Shown here: positions 1 to 11,668 of the stretch, one piece after another
Layout of the letters: each line of letters opens with the position of its first letter
How positions within the stretch are numbered: the first letter of the stretch is position 1
Assembly (NCBI GenBank): GCA_021234155.1
Contig: JAJEKV010000002.1
Span: forward strand, 30,947,234 to 31,011,233
From: Isoetes taiwanensis
Lineage: Eukaryota; Streptophyta; Lycopodiopsida; Isoetales; Isoetaceae
Direction of reading: 5' to 3'
Length of the DNA: 64,000 nucleotides
Made by a program: the position numbers and the translations under genes
Notes under the pieces: model-generated
What the model was told of the DNA's origin: nothing
The model's input: the letters and a program-made list of their open reading frames with translations, nothing else
Database searches by the model: none

Positions 1-910
1 AACCCCAGAAAAATCAACTCAATGTAGCACAAAGTTGTTTTAACCTGCTTCAGAACAGATTTTGTCCAAAAGTAAGAGGAGCTACTTTCACCCCAAATTC
101 ATCATTCCATTATTTGCCTGCCCTAAGACATCATTCTCTATTTGCCAACCACCATAGCCATGCAAAAAGAAGGGATCTGCAAAAATAACCATAATATGTT
201 GATCCAAAAGAACTCAAAATATTGAAAGACTTTGAATTCTAATTGGTCCTTTCCTAGCTCCAATTTAAATACCTTGAAACGAATGAAGGAGCACCCATGA
301 ATGAAGTGAGATTTGTTCTGAGGCACCTCAAACCTTATAGAAGCCAATGTATATTCTTCCACACCCTTGTTTTTCGATAGTCACTGCCATTATTGCCAAA
401 TATACATCCATGGTGAAAGATGGGAAACATTTAAGAAAAATGAGGGTACTCTAGAACAAAAGGGGGATCATTGCCTAGGAAAGGTAATCTTGACTCTGCA
501 CCAAGAATATATGCGCACGTAGTGATGCAAGAAGAGCGGGAAATAATATAATTACATCTCACCAAACAAACATGAAGGTTGAGTATTCAAAAAGAACAAT
601 ATACCTATAGAGTCAATCGCATAGCTCAAGCTCTATTGGGAAATTTTAACTATTCAAATGAGCACCTATCTGCCACATATAAAGAATGTTGGACGAAACG
701 ATGACCAAGAATAAGAATAGGATACAAAGCAATAAAATTTGACACTTCCAAGACAACAAATTTTTCTGCACCAATGTAAGATTTATAGAAAAGCTTGTAA
801 ATTATGGTTTGTGCACAATTTCAACTCAGATCATTGCTTTCAACCATTACACTCTATTCTAAGACAAACTTTAAATGGCATCGCAGCGGAGTATGGAGCG
901 AAATCATTAC
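1..910. other. No gene recognised
   Basis: AT-rich sequence with only short, unrelated reading frames on both strands. No domain, repeat or RNA gene was recognised. It may be intron or intergenic DNA of a gene that continues to the left of the window. Confidence 0.4.
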
Positions 911-2523
911 CTTAGGGCGTTTGTTGGGGGCAACAAATGATCATATAGTTTCAAAGTCCACTGAACTAATGGATCTTAGTTTCTCAAAATGCCTTGCTAT
1001 CTCTGGATCAATATCTCATCAACGAATTTGTACACCTCCACAAAGTCAGGGCCACCTGAAATGCAACATCAATTAAGCTAATTATTCAAGTAAGCTTCCT
1101 GCAGTATTGCTTTAACGCTAGTTTAAAGCTTCACGCAGACAAAGCACTAAAAGAAACATATGCAAATACTCTGATTTGTTATATGTATCTTTCTAATTCA
1201 GCACGACAAAATAGCTCTCTAGCTTCAAATTGGGCTGATAACATGAAGTTCAACTCTAATTTCAATTATAGGATCTACTTATCTAAACTCTGAAATACAT
1301 TTCACCAAATTAGAATCATCTCATGAGAAAGAAACATCAAGAATGGGTCATAATAAAATAGAAAACTCAATAAAAAATGTTTGATTTGACATAATGCCCT
1401 AGAAAGATATAATCTCTATGAAAACACCAGTAGCATGTAAACCCATCTACCAATTTAGCTATTTGTTTTAAACTTGTTAATAAAGTTATTGAAATTTCCA
1501 TATAAGAACATAATTCCCATAGAATTACCTTTACATTGCAACAATCTGAAAGTATTGAGGATGAACAGGTTCATGGATTTGTGCAGCAAGATTTTTCCAT
1601 TGCGCAGCAACCTATGGAGTAATATTTTGTGGAATTAGCCATACATTTTAAAACCACACTAAATCACAATGGCCTTCTAATAAGGGCTGAGAATAGAACC
1701 CTATTACTAATACCATACTTCTAAATGCAAAAAGGATAGACTTCTAAATGCAAAGATAAATATGTAAACGATCTCATGCCATGGCAGCATTTCAGAATTA
1801 TGGAAAGAATAGATTTGCATCTTTTGTCTGCCCCAAGTTAGAAAAGAGAGTGGAACAATGGAACTTAAAAATGATTCAATCGCCAAAACTCCCTGCTTAG
1901 TCTTTGCAAAGCCATTGAGTAACATTTAAAGAGATAGAGAAAGCACCTTCATTGCAAATAAAAACAAATGCCAAAGCAAAGCCAAATATCTTTAGGCTCT
2001 GTCCCTTGTTGCCTCTATCCACATACAAAATAGAGACCTCAAAATTTAACAAATCAAACTTATTTAAAAAGTGTGAATATGAAGAATGATGGCTACAAAT
2101 TAAAAATGATGCAAATCAGAATAGAGAAGGCAATTGATTTCTTTTGTAACACAAAGCACAAAAGATTGAGAACGCCTTACTTTTTATTTGTGCAGAATTT
2201 TAGCTATCTATGGCATTTGAAAGAAAAATTAAGTATTGGAGCCTTACAAAGCGAAGATGCATCTTATATACCAATTCCATTGCTTGGCAAGACCAAACTG
2301 ATTTTGTAAAACCACAACTCAAAGCAAGCATTTAAGAGAGTAGCGGTGGTTCTTCAAGATTCAGAACCTAAATAAAAGACTAAAAGACAATGCACAATGT
2401 AAAAGAATTACCTGATAATATTATGTTGATGACATCTAAACCCTATTGCAAAAGTTTGAAAACACAGAGATGAAGGTGCAGACGTTGCATTATATCTTCC
2501 ACCTCTTGAGAATGCCCATGAGC
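911..2523 (-). pseudogene. Exon-like blocks of an unidentified, decayed gene
   Basis: Three minus-strand blocks carry splice-like borders: 2412-2523 (acceptor after a T-run, donor CAG|GTAATT), 1529-1611 (acceptor CATAG, donor AAG|GTAATT) and 911-1055 (acceptor TTTCAG, donor AAG|GTAATG). Each has a frame that reads like protein, for example GHSQEVEDIMQRL in the first, AAQWKNLAAQIHEP in the second and PDFVEVYKFVDEIL in the third, but each is broken by one or two stops, and exon phases do not join cleanly. No family was recognised. This could be a dead gene, a non-coding transcript or chance. Confidence 0.2.
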
Positions 2524-3954
2524 CTAAAAAAAACAAAAAATAAAAAGACATCATCTTCAAGTATTAGAAGATACCAGGTTTTATCCGCTTACCGCTTAAT
2601 AGAAGTACATCCGCAACACACAATAGCGGGGGTTTAAACTCTCATTCTTCACCGGAAGGCTTATCAGATTTCGTTTGAGTGCCACATCCGTGGCTAGCTA
2701 TAATTTCAACACTCGAGGTAGATACTATGCAAAAATGAGAAAAGCTGGACACAAAATCCAAAATCACTGGTGGTGGCAAACGTAGAAGATGCTTTTACAC
2801 CAGACCTCAAGCTGCTAATGAACGGATCCTGCAAGTTACAGATTAGATCCGGCAAACATAGAAAATAATGAAGCGTAAATAAGGCTGACCTACGGTAAGC
2901 AAAATACGATCCAAAGACATCACGATCCCCGGTGGTGCACAAATGTAGCGCTTCGAGGCAACCAAATCTTTCAAGCACCAAAATGTAGAGGTGGATGAGA
3001 AACTCGAGGTTCCATACAATTTCTCAAAGATGTCGAGCTTCAATGCGAATTTCTGAAAGGTGCCACCGAATTCAAAATTTGCATCAGTGTGCGAAGTAGA
3101 AGAGGGAAAGAGGGAACGCCTGAAACACCTCAGCCGGTTCAAGAATTGGACATCAATGATGCCAGCCCCTCTCTCGCAAAAGGAGCCGCAAGCGGGAAGG
3201 GAACGCTGCATGCGGCATTACATGCGGCGTTCCTGGCACAACTACCAACCTCATTCCATTTTAAAAAGAAGATATATTTTAAAATTTCAGATGAAGGTGG
3301 ACAAAATATCATGCGAATCATCATACAAATATCATGTAACGGCGACCCGGACTCAATCTAGGATTCACAAAAATGGGACATGATCTTACCTATCAGAAAT
3401 ATGCTGCTGCAGTAGATCAGTGCTTGATGCCGAGAATGAGCAAAGGAATGGAAAAAAAAAAGCGCCTTTTAGGGGAATGCAAATGGTCACATACAAAAAT
3501 GCATTTTCATGCATATGTCGCTGCCTTTTGAAGTTCCTTCTAGATGATTATTCTATACGATAAAGCTTGTATCGCCGATCCACATATCCAATATGTAATC
3601 CACATCTCCAATGTCTACACCAAAGCCTTAACTCACCCAAGAGCAAAACATCTCTATTACACACCAACCATCCTGCTCCCATGGCTTATACATTTTAAAA
3701 GCTGATTTGCAATCAAGCTTAAACAATTGCTTACTTTTTACAAAGGTCAAGTTGAGTTCTTTGAAGGACCTCCTACACAGGGCATCTTCTCTTCAACGCA
3801 TTAGTGCAAATAAAGTCAGCTTTGTATTTTTCTTATTTGTGACCATGAATTTCAAGTAAGCTTTATTTTTTAAAGCTAAAGATTAGAACTTCTGTATTCT
3901 TGTTGTGCCATGGTTCAAAGATCTAAAGTTCAAGCGTCTAATGATTTAAATCTA

Positions 3955-4435
3955 ATATGCCATGCAGAAGATACTCACATAGAAGACAATAAGAAAGAGT
4001 GATAATCTTTATTTGAATCCTCTATGCCGGGCAACATTGAATCATGCGAAGCTGGCCCGATCTTTGGGGATAATTGTCCATTTCTGTAGTCATATACAGG
4101 AGATTCAAGATACCTAGGTGTAGACAGAGAGCTTGAGGAAGTATCTGATGTGGGCATGGTAGATATTCTTAAAGGAATCATCTCATGCTCATCTACTTTC
4201 TTGACATCTATAGCGTCTACCTTTGGCTGAATTGATTCATTAGGATTAAATAATGTTTGGCCAACGGGAGGACTTCTGGCTTGCTCGAATTGTTCATAGG
4301 TGCTAGTATCTGCTAGATCAAATGAACCTGTTGAACCTTTCAAACAGTCCATTCATGTAAATCTAACATGCCATGCAGAAGATACTCACTGATAATCTTT
4401 ATTTGGAATCCTTTATGCTGGCAACATGAAATACC
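3955..4435. repeat. Local direct duplication of an exon border
   Basis: The segment 3955-4035 (beginning TGCCATGCAGAAGATACTCA) recurs imperfectly at about 4370-4435, with a deletion of about 20 bases inside the second copy. The repeat includes the splice-donor region of the candidate exon between the two copies. Confidence 0.6.
3982..4333 (-). CDS. Candidate internal exon of an unknown gene
   Basis: A stop-free minus-strand block of about 117 codons lies between a plausible acceptor (CAACAG|GTTC, near 4334) and a good donor (AT|GTGAGT, near 3981). The encoded peptide is hydrophilic and Ser/Thr/Pro/Asp-rich, with a run of serines after TMPTSDT, so it looks like a disordered linker of a plant regulatory or trafficking protein. 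No domain is visible, and no partner exon could be joined with confidence. The donor end has been copied just upstream, at 4370-4435. The family is unknown. Confidence 0.3.
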
Positions 4436-4668
4436 TTAATATACTTTTTTTGCAAAGAAGCTTCTAATGCACGCTAGAATCCGGACTTCTACCAAATTCC
4501 ACTAATGCAAAGAAAGAAACTTCTACCAGAGAAGTAATGATCCACAATATATTTGGTCCTACATGAAATAATGGGAGGAGATTAGTGGCCAGATCAAATA
4601 TAGAGAAAAAAAAAAAAAACAAAGTGATAATCAAGAACATACCTTGCTAGTGTGCCTCCTTTAAGAGA

Positions 4669-4797
4669 ATATGTAGCATTATAACAGGGGGTTATTTTTA
4701 TATTTTTGTACGCTTTTTCACATGGTTTTCCTATGATTTCGGCGTTGTATTCGTGAAGACATACTAAATAGTATTTCTAGAGTGCGCCCTTTTTGGG
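4669..4797 (-). repeat. Dispersed 130-bp repeat, also inside the hAT genes
   Basis: Read on the minus strand, this block matches 31556-31684 and the duplicate copy near 34290-34415. Shared stretches include GGGCGCACT, TAGAAATACTATTTAGTA, CCGAAATCATAG and ACCCCCTGTTAT-ATGCTACAT. By eye the identity is about 80 percent over 130 bp. No coding potential is evident; it may be an intronic or MITE-like repeat. Confidence 0.75.
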
Positions 4798-5100
4798 TCG
4801 TTGATTTGGGTTTGCTGAAATAATCAGCGGTTGATACTGTCATTGCATGCATGCATATGTATCAAGCCCCAATAACTTTTACCCTCTAGATTCTTGTGTT
4901 GCTGGCGAGCAGGATTCTTGATGACAGGAAGATATTGGTATGGCATCATAGAAGCTTATGCTACCCCATAGTTTTTTATTGGTTTTTATTGCAAGCAAAA
5001 AGTCCGAGCATCCCGGCTTCGAAAGCAAGAGTCCGCTTAGAATCATCCCCGATACTCTCTACATCCTTTAAATTAGTTCTCACCCTAATATAGTCGATCA

Positions 5101-5456
5101 TTGCGGCGATTTTATAAAAGTGACAGTTTTTCCTGCTTTTGTCTCGTTCGTCCTCCTGGCTCCGGCAAAACCACCGTCACCAAAACTTTGGCGAACTGTT
5201 CTTACCATTTCGTCTGTAGTTCGATTTCTGGTACAAATATGCATGAATTGCAGCGGTTATTGGATGAGGTAAGGCAGAAGAAAAGGTATGGGCGTTCTAT
5301 TTTAATCTTGGTGAAATCCCTTTTTAGGTTAAGCAAACAAGCCAGCTGACAGCAAATTGTTCCTCATCGCGAAATCAAAAGAAGTTGTGATTTGCTTGTC
5401 TATGGTGAATAGTCCTTACAGCGTTATGCACAAATGGCTAGTTCTCAACAAACTGG
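5101..5456 (+). pseudogene. WRNIP1/MgsA-like AAA+ ATPase fragment, decayed
   Basis: The frame from 5101 contains a Walker A motif (PPGSGKTTVTKTLA) followed by an S-Y-x-F-V strand, an ELQRLLDEVRQKKRYGR helix and an ILILV strand. This order and spacing match the P-loop half of the WRNIP1/RarA (MgsA) clade of AAA+ ATPases, which act at stalled replication forks. The usual Walker B aspartate-glutamate is absent (ILILVKSLF), and an in-frame stop follows at about 5347. A further segment (KEVVICLSMVNSPYSV) aligns loosely with the sensor-1 region in a shifted frame. The lid and C-terminal domains are missing. It is a short dead fragment; another AAA+ family is possible. Confidence 0.45.
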
Positions 5457-5661
5457 TTTGCCTTCAACGCCAACAATTACATCTCCTGTTAAAGCAGCTA
5501 CTCCAGTTACGTCATCCCCAACTGTTACAGTGCCGGCAGAGTAAACAAAAGTTCTTTTGCTAATTGTAACAAAATCTTTTGCATGCACAGGGCAAATGCA
5601 GAGAATAGCACATCAGTTCCAAAGGAAGTGACTGAAGAGGCAAACTGTACAGGACATAGAG
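5422..5661 (+). CDS. Two phase-consistent exons of an unknown gene
   Basis: Exon 5422-5540 (acceptor TTACAG, donor GCAGA|GTAAAC) and exon 5591-5661 (acceptor GCACAG, donor AGAG|GTACTG) join without a phase break: the split codon GA|G reads Glu and the frame continues openly. The first encodes a segment beginning RYAQMASSQQTGLPS, rich in Ser/Thr/Pro/Ala; the second begins ANAENSTSVPKEV. The composition suggests a disordered region of a nuclear or regulatory protein. No domain is visible. The first exon overlaps the end of the AAA+ fragment, so the two belong to different histories. Confidence 0.35.
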
Positions 5662-5924
5662 GTACTGTTGTAGTAGATATCTTGCTATTTATGCAAAACA
5701 GATGACGTAGAAGTAGTTAAGTGGCTCTAGAGTGCTCAGATGAAGATTGTTTTTACCAGTTCTCAAATGAATATTGCAGCCAGTAATTGAAAATTCGCCT
5801 TTAAGGGTCACAAACGCCCGTGTTCATGCTCGATAAACTTGGTGGGTGCAGGTGTCCGTAAACTTGCCGAAAAGTTTAGTGGCGGATATGAAGAAGGGGA
5901 TAAACACCCCGAGAGCCCATTACC

Positions 5925-6085
5925 TCGATAAACTGGCGAGCCCGGCAGTAAGTCTGCCTCATCCATTGCCGGATTATCGAGGTTCTGGGCAGCAGCCAGA
6001 TGGGTTATCGAGGTTTGGGAGGCTGCACGACTCGATTATCGAGGTTCGGGCTGTCCGAGATCGATTATCATAGGTTCGGGATGTC
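5925..6085 (+). repeat. Short imperfect direct repeats (ATTATCGAGGTTCGGG)
   Basis: About four imperfect copies of ATTATCGAGGTTCGGG occur at intervals of 30-40 bases, with a related inverted TACCTCGATAAAC upstream. The reading frame across them is probably not coding. Confidence 0.45.
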
Positions 6086-6169
6086 CCTCCCGTAAGTCCG
6101 CTTGCCCCGTCCACCGTTGTGCACGCCGTTGTGCCTCCCGGTTTTGATTGCTGTTATGCCCTATCACAG

Positions 6170-6336
6170 GGCATGAATCAATGGCCAGGAATGCTTGGAT
6201 CCAAACGCCTGCCGGTTAAGAGTGAGAAGAATGGAAGAGATTTTCTTATTCTGGTTTCAGATGGAGATGGAGATGATTCAGAAAGCATATTATTTGATGC
6301 ATTGAAAAAAGCCATGAATGATTTTGATGTTAATAC
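6170..6336 (+). CDS. Candidate exon of an unknown gene
   Basis: A block bounded by acceptor TATCACAG and donor AC|GTGAGG stays open for about 55 codons. It encodes a charged peptide containing GRDFLILVSDGDGDDSES followed by a helix-like LFDALKKAMNDFD. It may be a further exon of the same gene as the blocks at 5422-5661, but its phase does not join directly to the second of those, so an intermediate exon or decay is required. No family was recognised. Confidence 0.3.
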
Positions 6337-6516
6337 GTGAGGTATTTTACCGGTGGTTTCAATGTCGGGTTGTGGAAGATTGCAATGAGCCTCAACCGTG
6401 GAGCCTGATTGTAAATGTAATGCTATTTCAAATCTTTTTCTGTATAGCACTTTTTCTACTGTTCATGATCAGAGTTTACATCAATCATTAGGTTGAGATA
6501 GGTTCTTAGGAAACTA

Positions 6517-6624
6517 GCTTGCTCAGATTTATGGTAAATCTGGAGCTGTGCAGGATGCCCGTGCAATGTTTGATAACATATGGATGAAGAATATATTATG
6601 GATTGTAATGCTTTCCATGATAAC
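6517..6624 (+). pseudogene. PPR-repeat fragment
   Basis: The frame from about 6517 reads AQIYGKSGAVQDARAMFDNI and continues with the helix-B-like MKNILWIVMLSM. This is the pattern of a single plant pentatricopeptide repeat (Y-x-K-x-G-x-x-x-D-A-R-x-M-F-D). PPR proteins bind organellar RNA. Only about 35 residues survive, no neighbouring repeats were found on either side, and there is no initiation context. It is a relic rather than a gene. Confidence 0.5.
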
Positions 6625-6639
6625 ATGCATGCATACTTT

Positions 6640-7582
6640 TGTTGGATGAAGCTATAAGTGCCCTTGATTGTCAACGCTATAGTGCCTTTTTTTTTTTGGG
6701 TGTGGCATTGTTCAATGCAATAGTGGTTTGTTTACTTGGGAGTGGCATCCTTTATTTTGGACATTGTACAACGCTATAGTTTTCGAAAGGGGTGGAAGTT
6801 TGGCAAAGAGAGTACTAGAGAGAATGCTAAATCACATTCTTAAATTTGAAGTTGACAAGGACGAGAATATGACGTTTTCTAAATACTTGTGTTTTACATA
6901 TGCAAAGTTGTATTCTTTAACAATTTGGTCAATGTGTAACTAAGTGCACATAGATAAATGTTTGTTTTTGTTAGGGCCCGAAGGGCCCAAAATTTTTAAT
7001 TTTTTTTAATATAATAATCAACACACAACTACCATTAACATTATTAACATAAACTATTGCATTTAACACATTTAAATTAAAATCCCCCTTAAACCCCCTT
7101 TGGTTTGGGTGCATATTCACACGGGGGGTTACGTAGGGCAACGAGAGCTGTCGGATGGGCATATTTGCCCTTTATTCCAAGATCTGGACCGTACATAGCG
7201 ATCCTCGTTTGTGGGGTATGCATGTACAAGTTTTTGTATACTGTATATTAAAGTTTGTAAAATACTATAAGATTTAAGAGAATATACTTAATGGTGTTAA
7301 TTTTGTACATGTATTGTAAACAAAATGAAGTCTTCATCCGCATAAAACCTGGTCATAAAAATGACGAAATCATATGTGAGCATGATGCAAGGAAGGTAGG
7401 ATAACAGGGCCAACAAAATGTGCTTTAAACCTTAAACCATATTTAAGAGAAAACTTCTACCATCTTACACATCTAGAGATTAAAAAACACCAATACCTCG
7501 ATCTTTTCAGAATCTCATCTTCATCTTTTATTCTGGTTCTCCCTCTTAGTGGTTCCAATGTAAGCTTCGAGGCTAAGAAAGC
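6640..7582. other. No gene recognised
   Basis: AT-rich sequence with isolated short frames. A GGGCCC-GAA-GGGCCC inverted repeat lies near 6974-6990. Nothing else stands out. Confidence 0.4.
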
Positions 7583-8937
7583 TCAGATACCTATCCACCA
7601 AGTGTGATCCTTTGATTGAACAGAGAATTTGTCTTCGTCACTATCATAACTTGACAATGCTCTATTCATTAGGGTCAAGGACGCCCTTTCATATTTCTCA
7701 CATTTGATGAGTTCCATCTCATTCAACTTTATACATATTTGCAGCTTCCCTACAGATTCTTCCAATTTCATGTCATAGAAACGAACTAATAACTGAAGCA
7801 TCTTAGTGAGGTCCATCCAACAATTATTTTTCTCATTTAGAATGAACAAATCATTTCCGGATCCACCCTTCTACTTATTCTTCCCAGGACCAATTGTGCC
7901 TAGGTGAACCGAAGTAGTAATTTGATACATCTCACCCAAATGCTCTTTCACCTGAAAATTACGTCTTGATCTGCTCGCTCTGATCTCGCTGATCCTCGGG
8001 AGGATGGTTTTAATAATACCCTGATGCTTCATCCCATCCTATAAACACCGGAAAAGAGCAAGGTAAGCATGCCTACTAATATCAGCATTATCACATAACT
8101 CTTGCATGCTCTCGAGTCTTTGGTTATTTCCTAAGTCACTTAGCACCTGATCAATTATGGCTTTCCTGGAAGCTTCATCATTTCTATAACATCATCCGTA
8201 GTAACTAGTTTCTTCTAACAGAAAAGCAATATTACAAGGTTTTCTCTTCTTCTTCTCAGACATGCTTGGATCCAAGAGTTTTTTTTATGGCAGTGATCCT
8301 TCTTTAGAGAGCCCCGAAAGCAAGGACATTTACAGCCTTTAGATTATCTTCCTCTCCCTATGTCCCAATGGTGCCATCTTCAATCTCTTCAATGTCTTTT
8401 TCAGAAACCCTTTTCAATCCATGCTTTAGTTCTTGCACCTCCATAAGCAATTTTTGGTTTGAAGCTTCTAATTCTTCTGCACGCTTACTCCTTGTGGACA
8501 AGTAAATATTACACTGATGACGATAATTACAATCATTTAACACTTTACAATGAGCTACATACAACTAATGATACATTGCTTGCAAATGCTGGTTAGAATT
8601 ATCAAAAATCAGATTGTTACAATATCCAAGCAAGCCTTGCTGGCCTTTACAAGCAAAATGAATAAGCCCCGATGTTGAAATTAAAGTCGTGGGTCTTTTG
8701 GTAATAGGATCAATAGGATATATTTCTCCACGCTCCAAAATATCAATGTTCATTGCTCCTGAACTTCGTAGAGCATTCTCGTCAATATCCTCCTTCCGAT
8801 TGAACCTATTCTTGTAAGGCAAACAATTCTTAGGCACCTCCACTCGGAATTGTCCAATCTTGCTCTGTAAATTAAGAAAACAGTGAGGAAAAATGCAAAA
8901 TCATCACAATTTGCATGAAACATCTTACCTTTGCCAT
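7583..8937 (-). pseudogene. Unidentified element-like ORF with coiled coil, stop-interrupted
   Basis: A plausible start exon (Met-Ala-Lys, 8937-8929) is followed by a 65-bp GT-AG intron (8928-8864) and a long frame from 8863. The frame begins SKIGQFRVEVPKNCLPYKNR and runs to 8358 with one in-frame TAG at 8565-8567. Around 8490-8390 it contains a Glu/Leu/Lys-rich coiled coil (EELEASNQKLLMEVQELK). After a shift, coding-like sequence continues through SEKKKRKPCNIAFLLEE (near 8265) and DEASRKAIIDQVLSDLG (near 8160) to a C-terminal frame at 7849-7583 (LLVRFYDMKLEESVGKL). At least four stops or frame changes show it is dead. The layout suggests an ORF of a repetitive element, but I cannot name the family. 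Confidence 0.55.
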
Positions 8938-9222
8938 TGTTCTCCAAGATTTTCACTGCCAATAGTTCCTGCGACCAAATTGATGCGATTCTTTGCCAAA
9001 ATCACAGGGAAAACTCAGCTTTGCAATCGATTTTGGCAAGGAATCGGATCAAATCAAATTTGAACAGTGCCCCCAAAAAGTTTGACGCTCGATTTGAAGT
9101 TTTGCAAATCCCGCCTGAAGCTAGTCGCGCGAACCTGAAACTAGTCGTGAGATGAAAAACTACAATCTTTATAATAATTGCATGCTTAACCTACCCAACA
9201 AACAGCCATACTTAGGTTTACT

Positions 9223-9262
9223 AGTTTTTTTTTTTTTTTTTTTTTTGGGGGAGGGGGGGGAG
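9223..9262. repeat. Poly(T) run followed by a G-rich tract
   Basis: A run of more than 20 T is followed by a G-rich stretch with few interruptions. On the minus strand it reads as C-rich then poly(A), which could be the tail of a retroposed copy, but no element body was recognised next to it. Confidence 0.5.
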
Positions 9263-10565
9263 GGAGGCTTTTTTGCCCAAGCCCGCAAGTTCGTTATTAG
9301 GTTCAGCATCAAATTTGGGAACGACTTGGAGGGCCCTTAGCTGATCCCAGAAACCTCTAATGATTAACTTTTGGTCAATGATTTCTTTCACAAGATTATA
9401 CAATGCAGTAAAGATGTTGGATGTACGACTATTTTTGGTGGTCTATTAAGGGCATTAGAACTTGTAAGAGGTTCTCTACCCAACCCTTTTCGCTCAAACC
9501 ATATCATTTTTATTCAATTCCCTAAGAAATAATTAAATATTTATTTAAAAAGATATTGCATTTCATTTGCTCAATTCACTACCAAACTCCAGTTAATACA
9601 TGTTGCTAGCAACTCAAAGTATTGATGAATAGCAAGCATCCATTCTCTATAAAATGTTCAAGACTTGCTTTGACCTTTAAAAAATTTCATAGCAGACTTA
9701 TGACTCATGACTCAATCTCCTTCTACATTTCAATCCAAAGTTATGACTCACAAAAACACCATTTCCTATCATATGCCTATACACATACAAAAATGGTATC
9801 GCTAATTCATAGCTAAAAGGATGTTTTCAATTTGTGGTGAAAATCAGTAAAAGGAAAGCATCATCATGAAATAGAAATTTTTACTTCCAAAATAAGGAAT
9901 ACATTGAACTGAATGAATATATATGCAAGTTGGTTGGGGAAGCCAATATTGATGCAACTTCAGTACCCCCAAAAATGTGAAACATTAACTTTCATAGTAA
10001 AAGAATAACTGGAGTATTTCTTGCTTTTTCAAGCCTTTTCATAGCATTAGTCTTCATCGTTTGCATAACCTTCAGGAATTGAAATATCAACCTTGTTAAT
10101 TTGGGAATTTCCGATATGGTGGAAACCTTTTTGATATTTTTTGTTGTGGGATATCACTATGATTTCGAGTTTTTCCGGCATCTAGAAATAATTCCAAATT
10201 TACAAAATTGGAAAACATTTTCGCGACATCGAAAATGGGCGCTGAAGGCTTGGGTTTGATTGGATTATGCATGCTTGCTTGCCGCAGTGCCGAGCTCCTC
10301 ATGCTTGCTTGCCGGATTAAGATAGCCATGTGAATCATGAAATGTATAAATAGAAGGGATCAAGGGAGACGGTGGACAAAGATATTAACTCAGATTGTGT
10401 CTTTTGTGATTTTCGGGCTGAAAGGAGGTCAGCCGGCAACGAATTTATGAGATATGCAGGCCTAGCTCCACATTTTTTGTACAAAAACTTACCTATTTCG
10501 CTTTGAAAATAAGCTCTGCATGTTAATTATTCCGCCATTTTAAATGGGTTGTCATCTAGCCAGAA
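9263..10565. other. No gene recognised
   Basis: Short frames only. A CATGCTTGCTTGCCG motif appears twice near 10269-10315. Nothing else is supported. Confidence 0.4.
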
Positions 10566-11423
10566 TGTTACAGCACAAAATTTTTTTCCTAAGGAAAACC
10601 CTTGCTCGCGTTGCTATGCCGGTCAGAGCTTCCCACGCCGTGGATCCCTAATCCCCCACACTGACCTTATTGGCTTACTACTGTGTCAAGTTCCCACAGA
10701 AGCCCGGATTCCTTCAGAGAATCCTTCCTTGGAAAGCACCAGCCGGTTGCTTAATCCAAATCGGCCCTTGGCAATAGTAATCTGGCTTGGGACCCCATAT
10801 ACAGCCTCAAGCTGCAAATTCAAGTTCCAAACCCAAGTATTGAATCCAACTGTAATCTCTCGCTAGCGTAATCGCCCTTATTTCCTCAAGACCCGATTTC
10901 CTCCTCGCTCAATTCTTCCCCTCGTAGGCTTTATAATCCTCCATCTTGAGTTCACCGCGCCTTAGATGCCCAAAACCGCCTGCCCTAGGCTTTTATTCCA
11001 TCCAAATCCGGCCCACCATAGCTTAACTTAGAGATTTGGCAAATGGATTCTTTCCATCGAACTCGCTTCTCTGATACAAATCAGATTTCATGTTAATATC
11101 TTTGGCCCCTAGTGCCTATACAAGTTACATTAATATTAATACAATAATAATGTTAACCGCAACCATATAGGTCTTCTGCCTTGGCAAACCCTGCTAGCTC
11201 CTTCCGCACTAATATTTAGTAATATTAGCGCCCCCTAGCGAACCATTACCCGCCGCTAGCCATTACTAACACTTTATTCCGCTTCTCATCACCATAGACT
11301 GATTACAGTCAACATGGCCCGTTAAATCACAACTGCCCGGCAATCGTGACTAACAGTACCCCCATGCTCATGGACGCCCGGCCAAGGGCCCGACATTCGC
11401 TATACCCTTTGGGAGCTTGAACA
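10566..11423 (-). repeat. Putative 3' LTR of the gypsy element
   Basis: On the minus strand, a candidate LTR starts with TGTTCAAG at 11423, directly after a polypurine tract, and may end at CTGTAACA near 10566, giving TGTT...AACA termini. A TATAAA-like box lies near 10930 on the same strand. The far border is tentative because no second LTR copy was found to compare with. Confidence 0.35.
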
Positions 11424-11439
11424 TTCCCCCCTCCTTTTG
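11424..11439 (-). promoter_or_regulatory. Polypurine tract (plus-strand primer site)
   Basis: The minus strand reads AAAAGGAGGGGGGAA immediately before TGTTCAAG and just downstream of the chromodomain stop. This is the expected position and composition for the polypurine tract of an LTR retrotransposon. Confidence 0.5.
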
Positions 11440-11449
11440 GACCTTGCCC

Positions 11450-11668
11450 TCAAGGTTGATCCTTCAGATGAGGGAACTGCTGCACAAATTCCTCCGTCTC
11501 CCAGGTGGCATCCTCAGGAGACTGGTCCTGCCACTGAACCAGATGTTCCACCACATCCCTATTGCGCAGCTGCCGAACTCTCTTATCCAAAAGACAATTT
11601 GGCGTTACAGAGGAGTTTAAGACGATCGGTATACTTTTATGACTAACCACGCTAGCGCAGAGATCCAA
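11450..11668 (-). pseudogene. Integrase C-terminal chromodomain
   Basis: The frame contains LLDKRVRQLRNRDVVEHLVQ, then a W-Q-D segment and EDATWETEEFVQQFPHL. This is the usual chromodomain at the C-terminus of plant chromovirus integrases, thought to direct integration through binding to histone marks. The conserved aromatic residues V-x-W and A-T-W-E are visible. It lies in a different frame from the preceding integrase segment, so a frameshift separates them. The stop falls shortly before the polypurine tract. Confidence 0.85.

Noticed and set aside
3060-3383. Overlapping ORFs on both strands near 3.1 kb
   Set aside because: Three frames are open simultaneously and none shows a domain or splice context; probably chance in a less AT-rich patch.
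6340-6410. Similarity of GGTTGTGGAAG segment to 25,640
   Set aside because: Only about 30 bases match with gaps; too short to be evidence of common origin.
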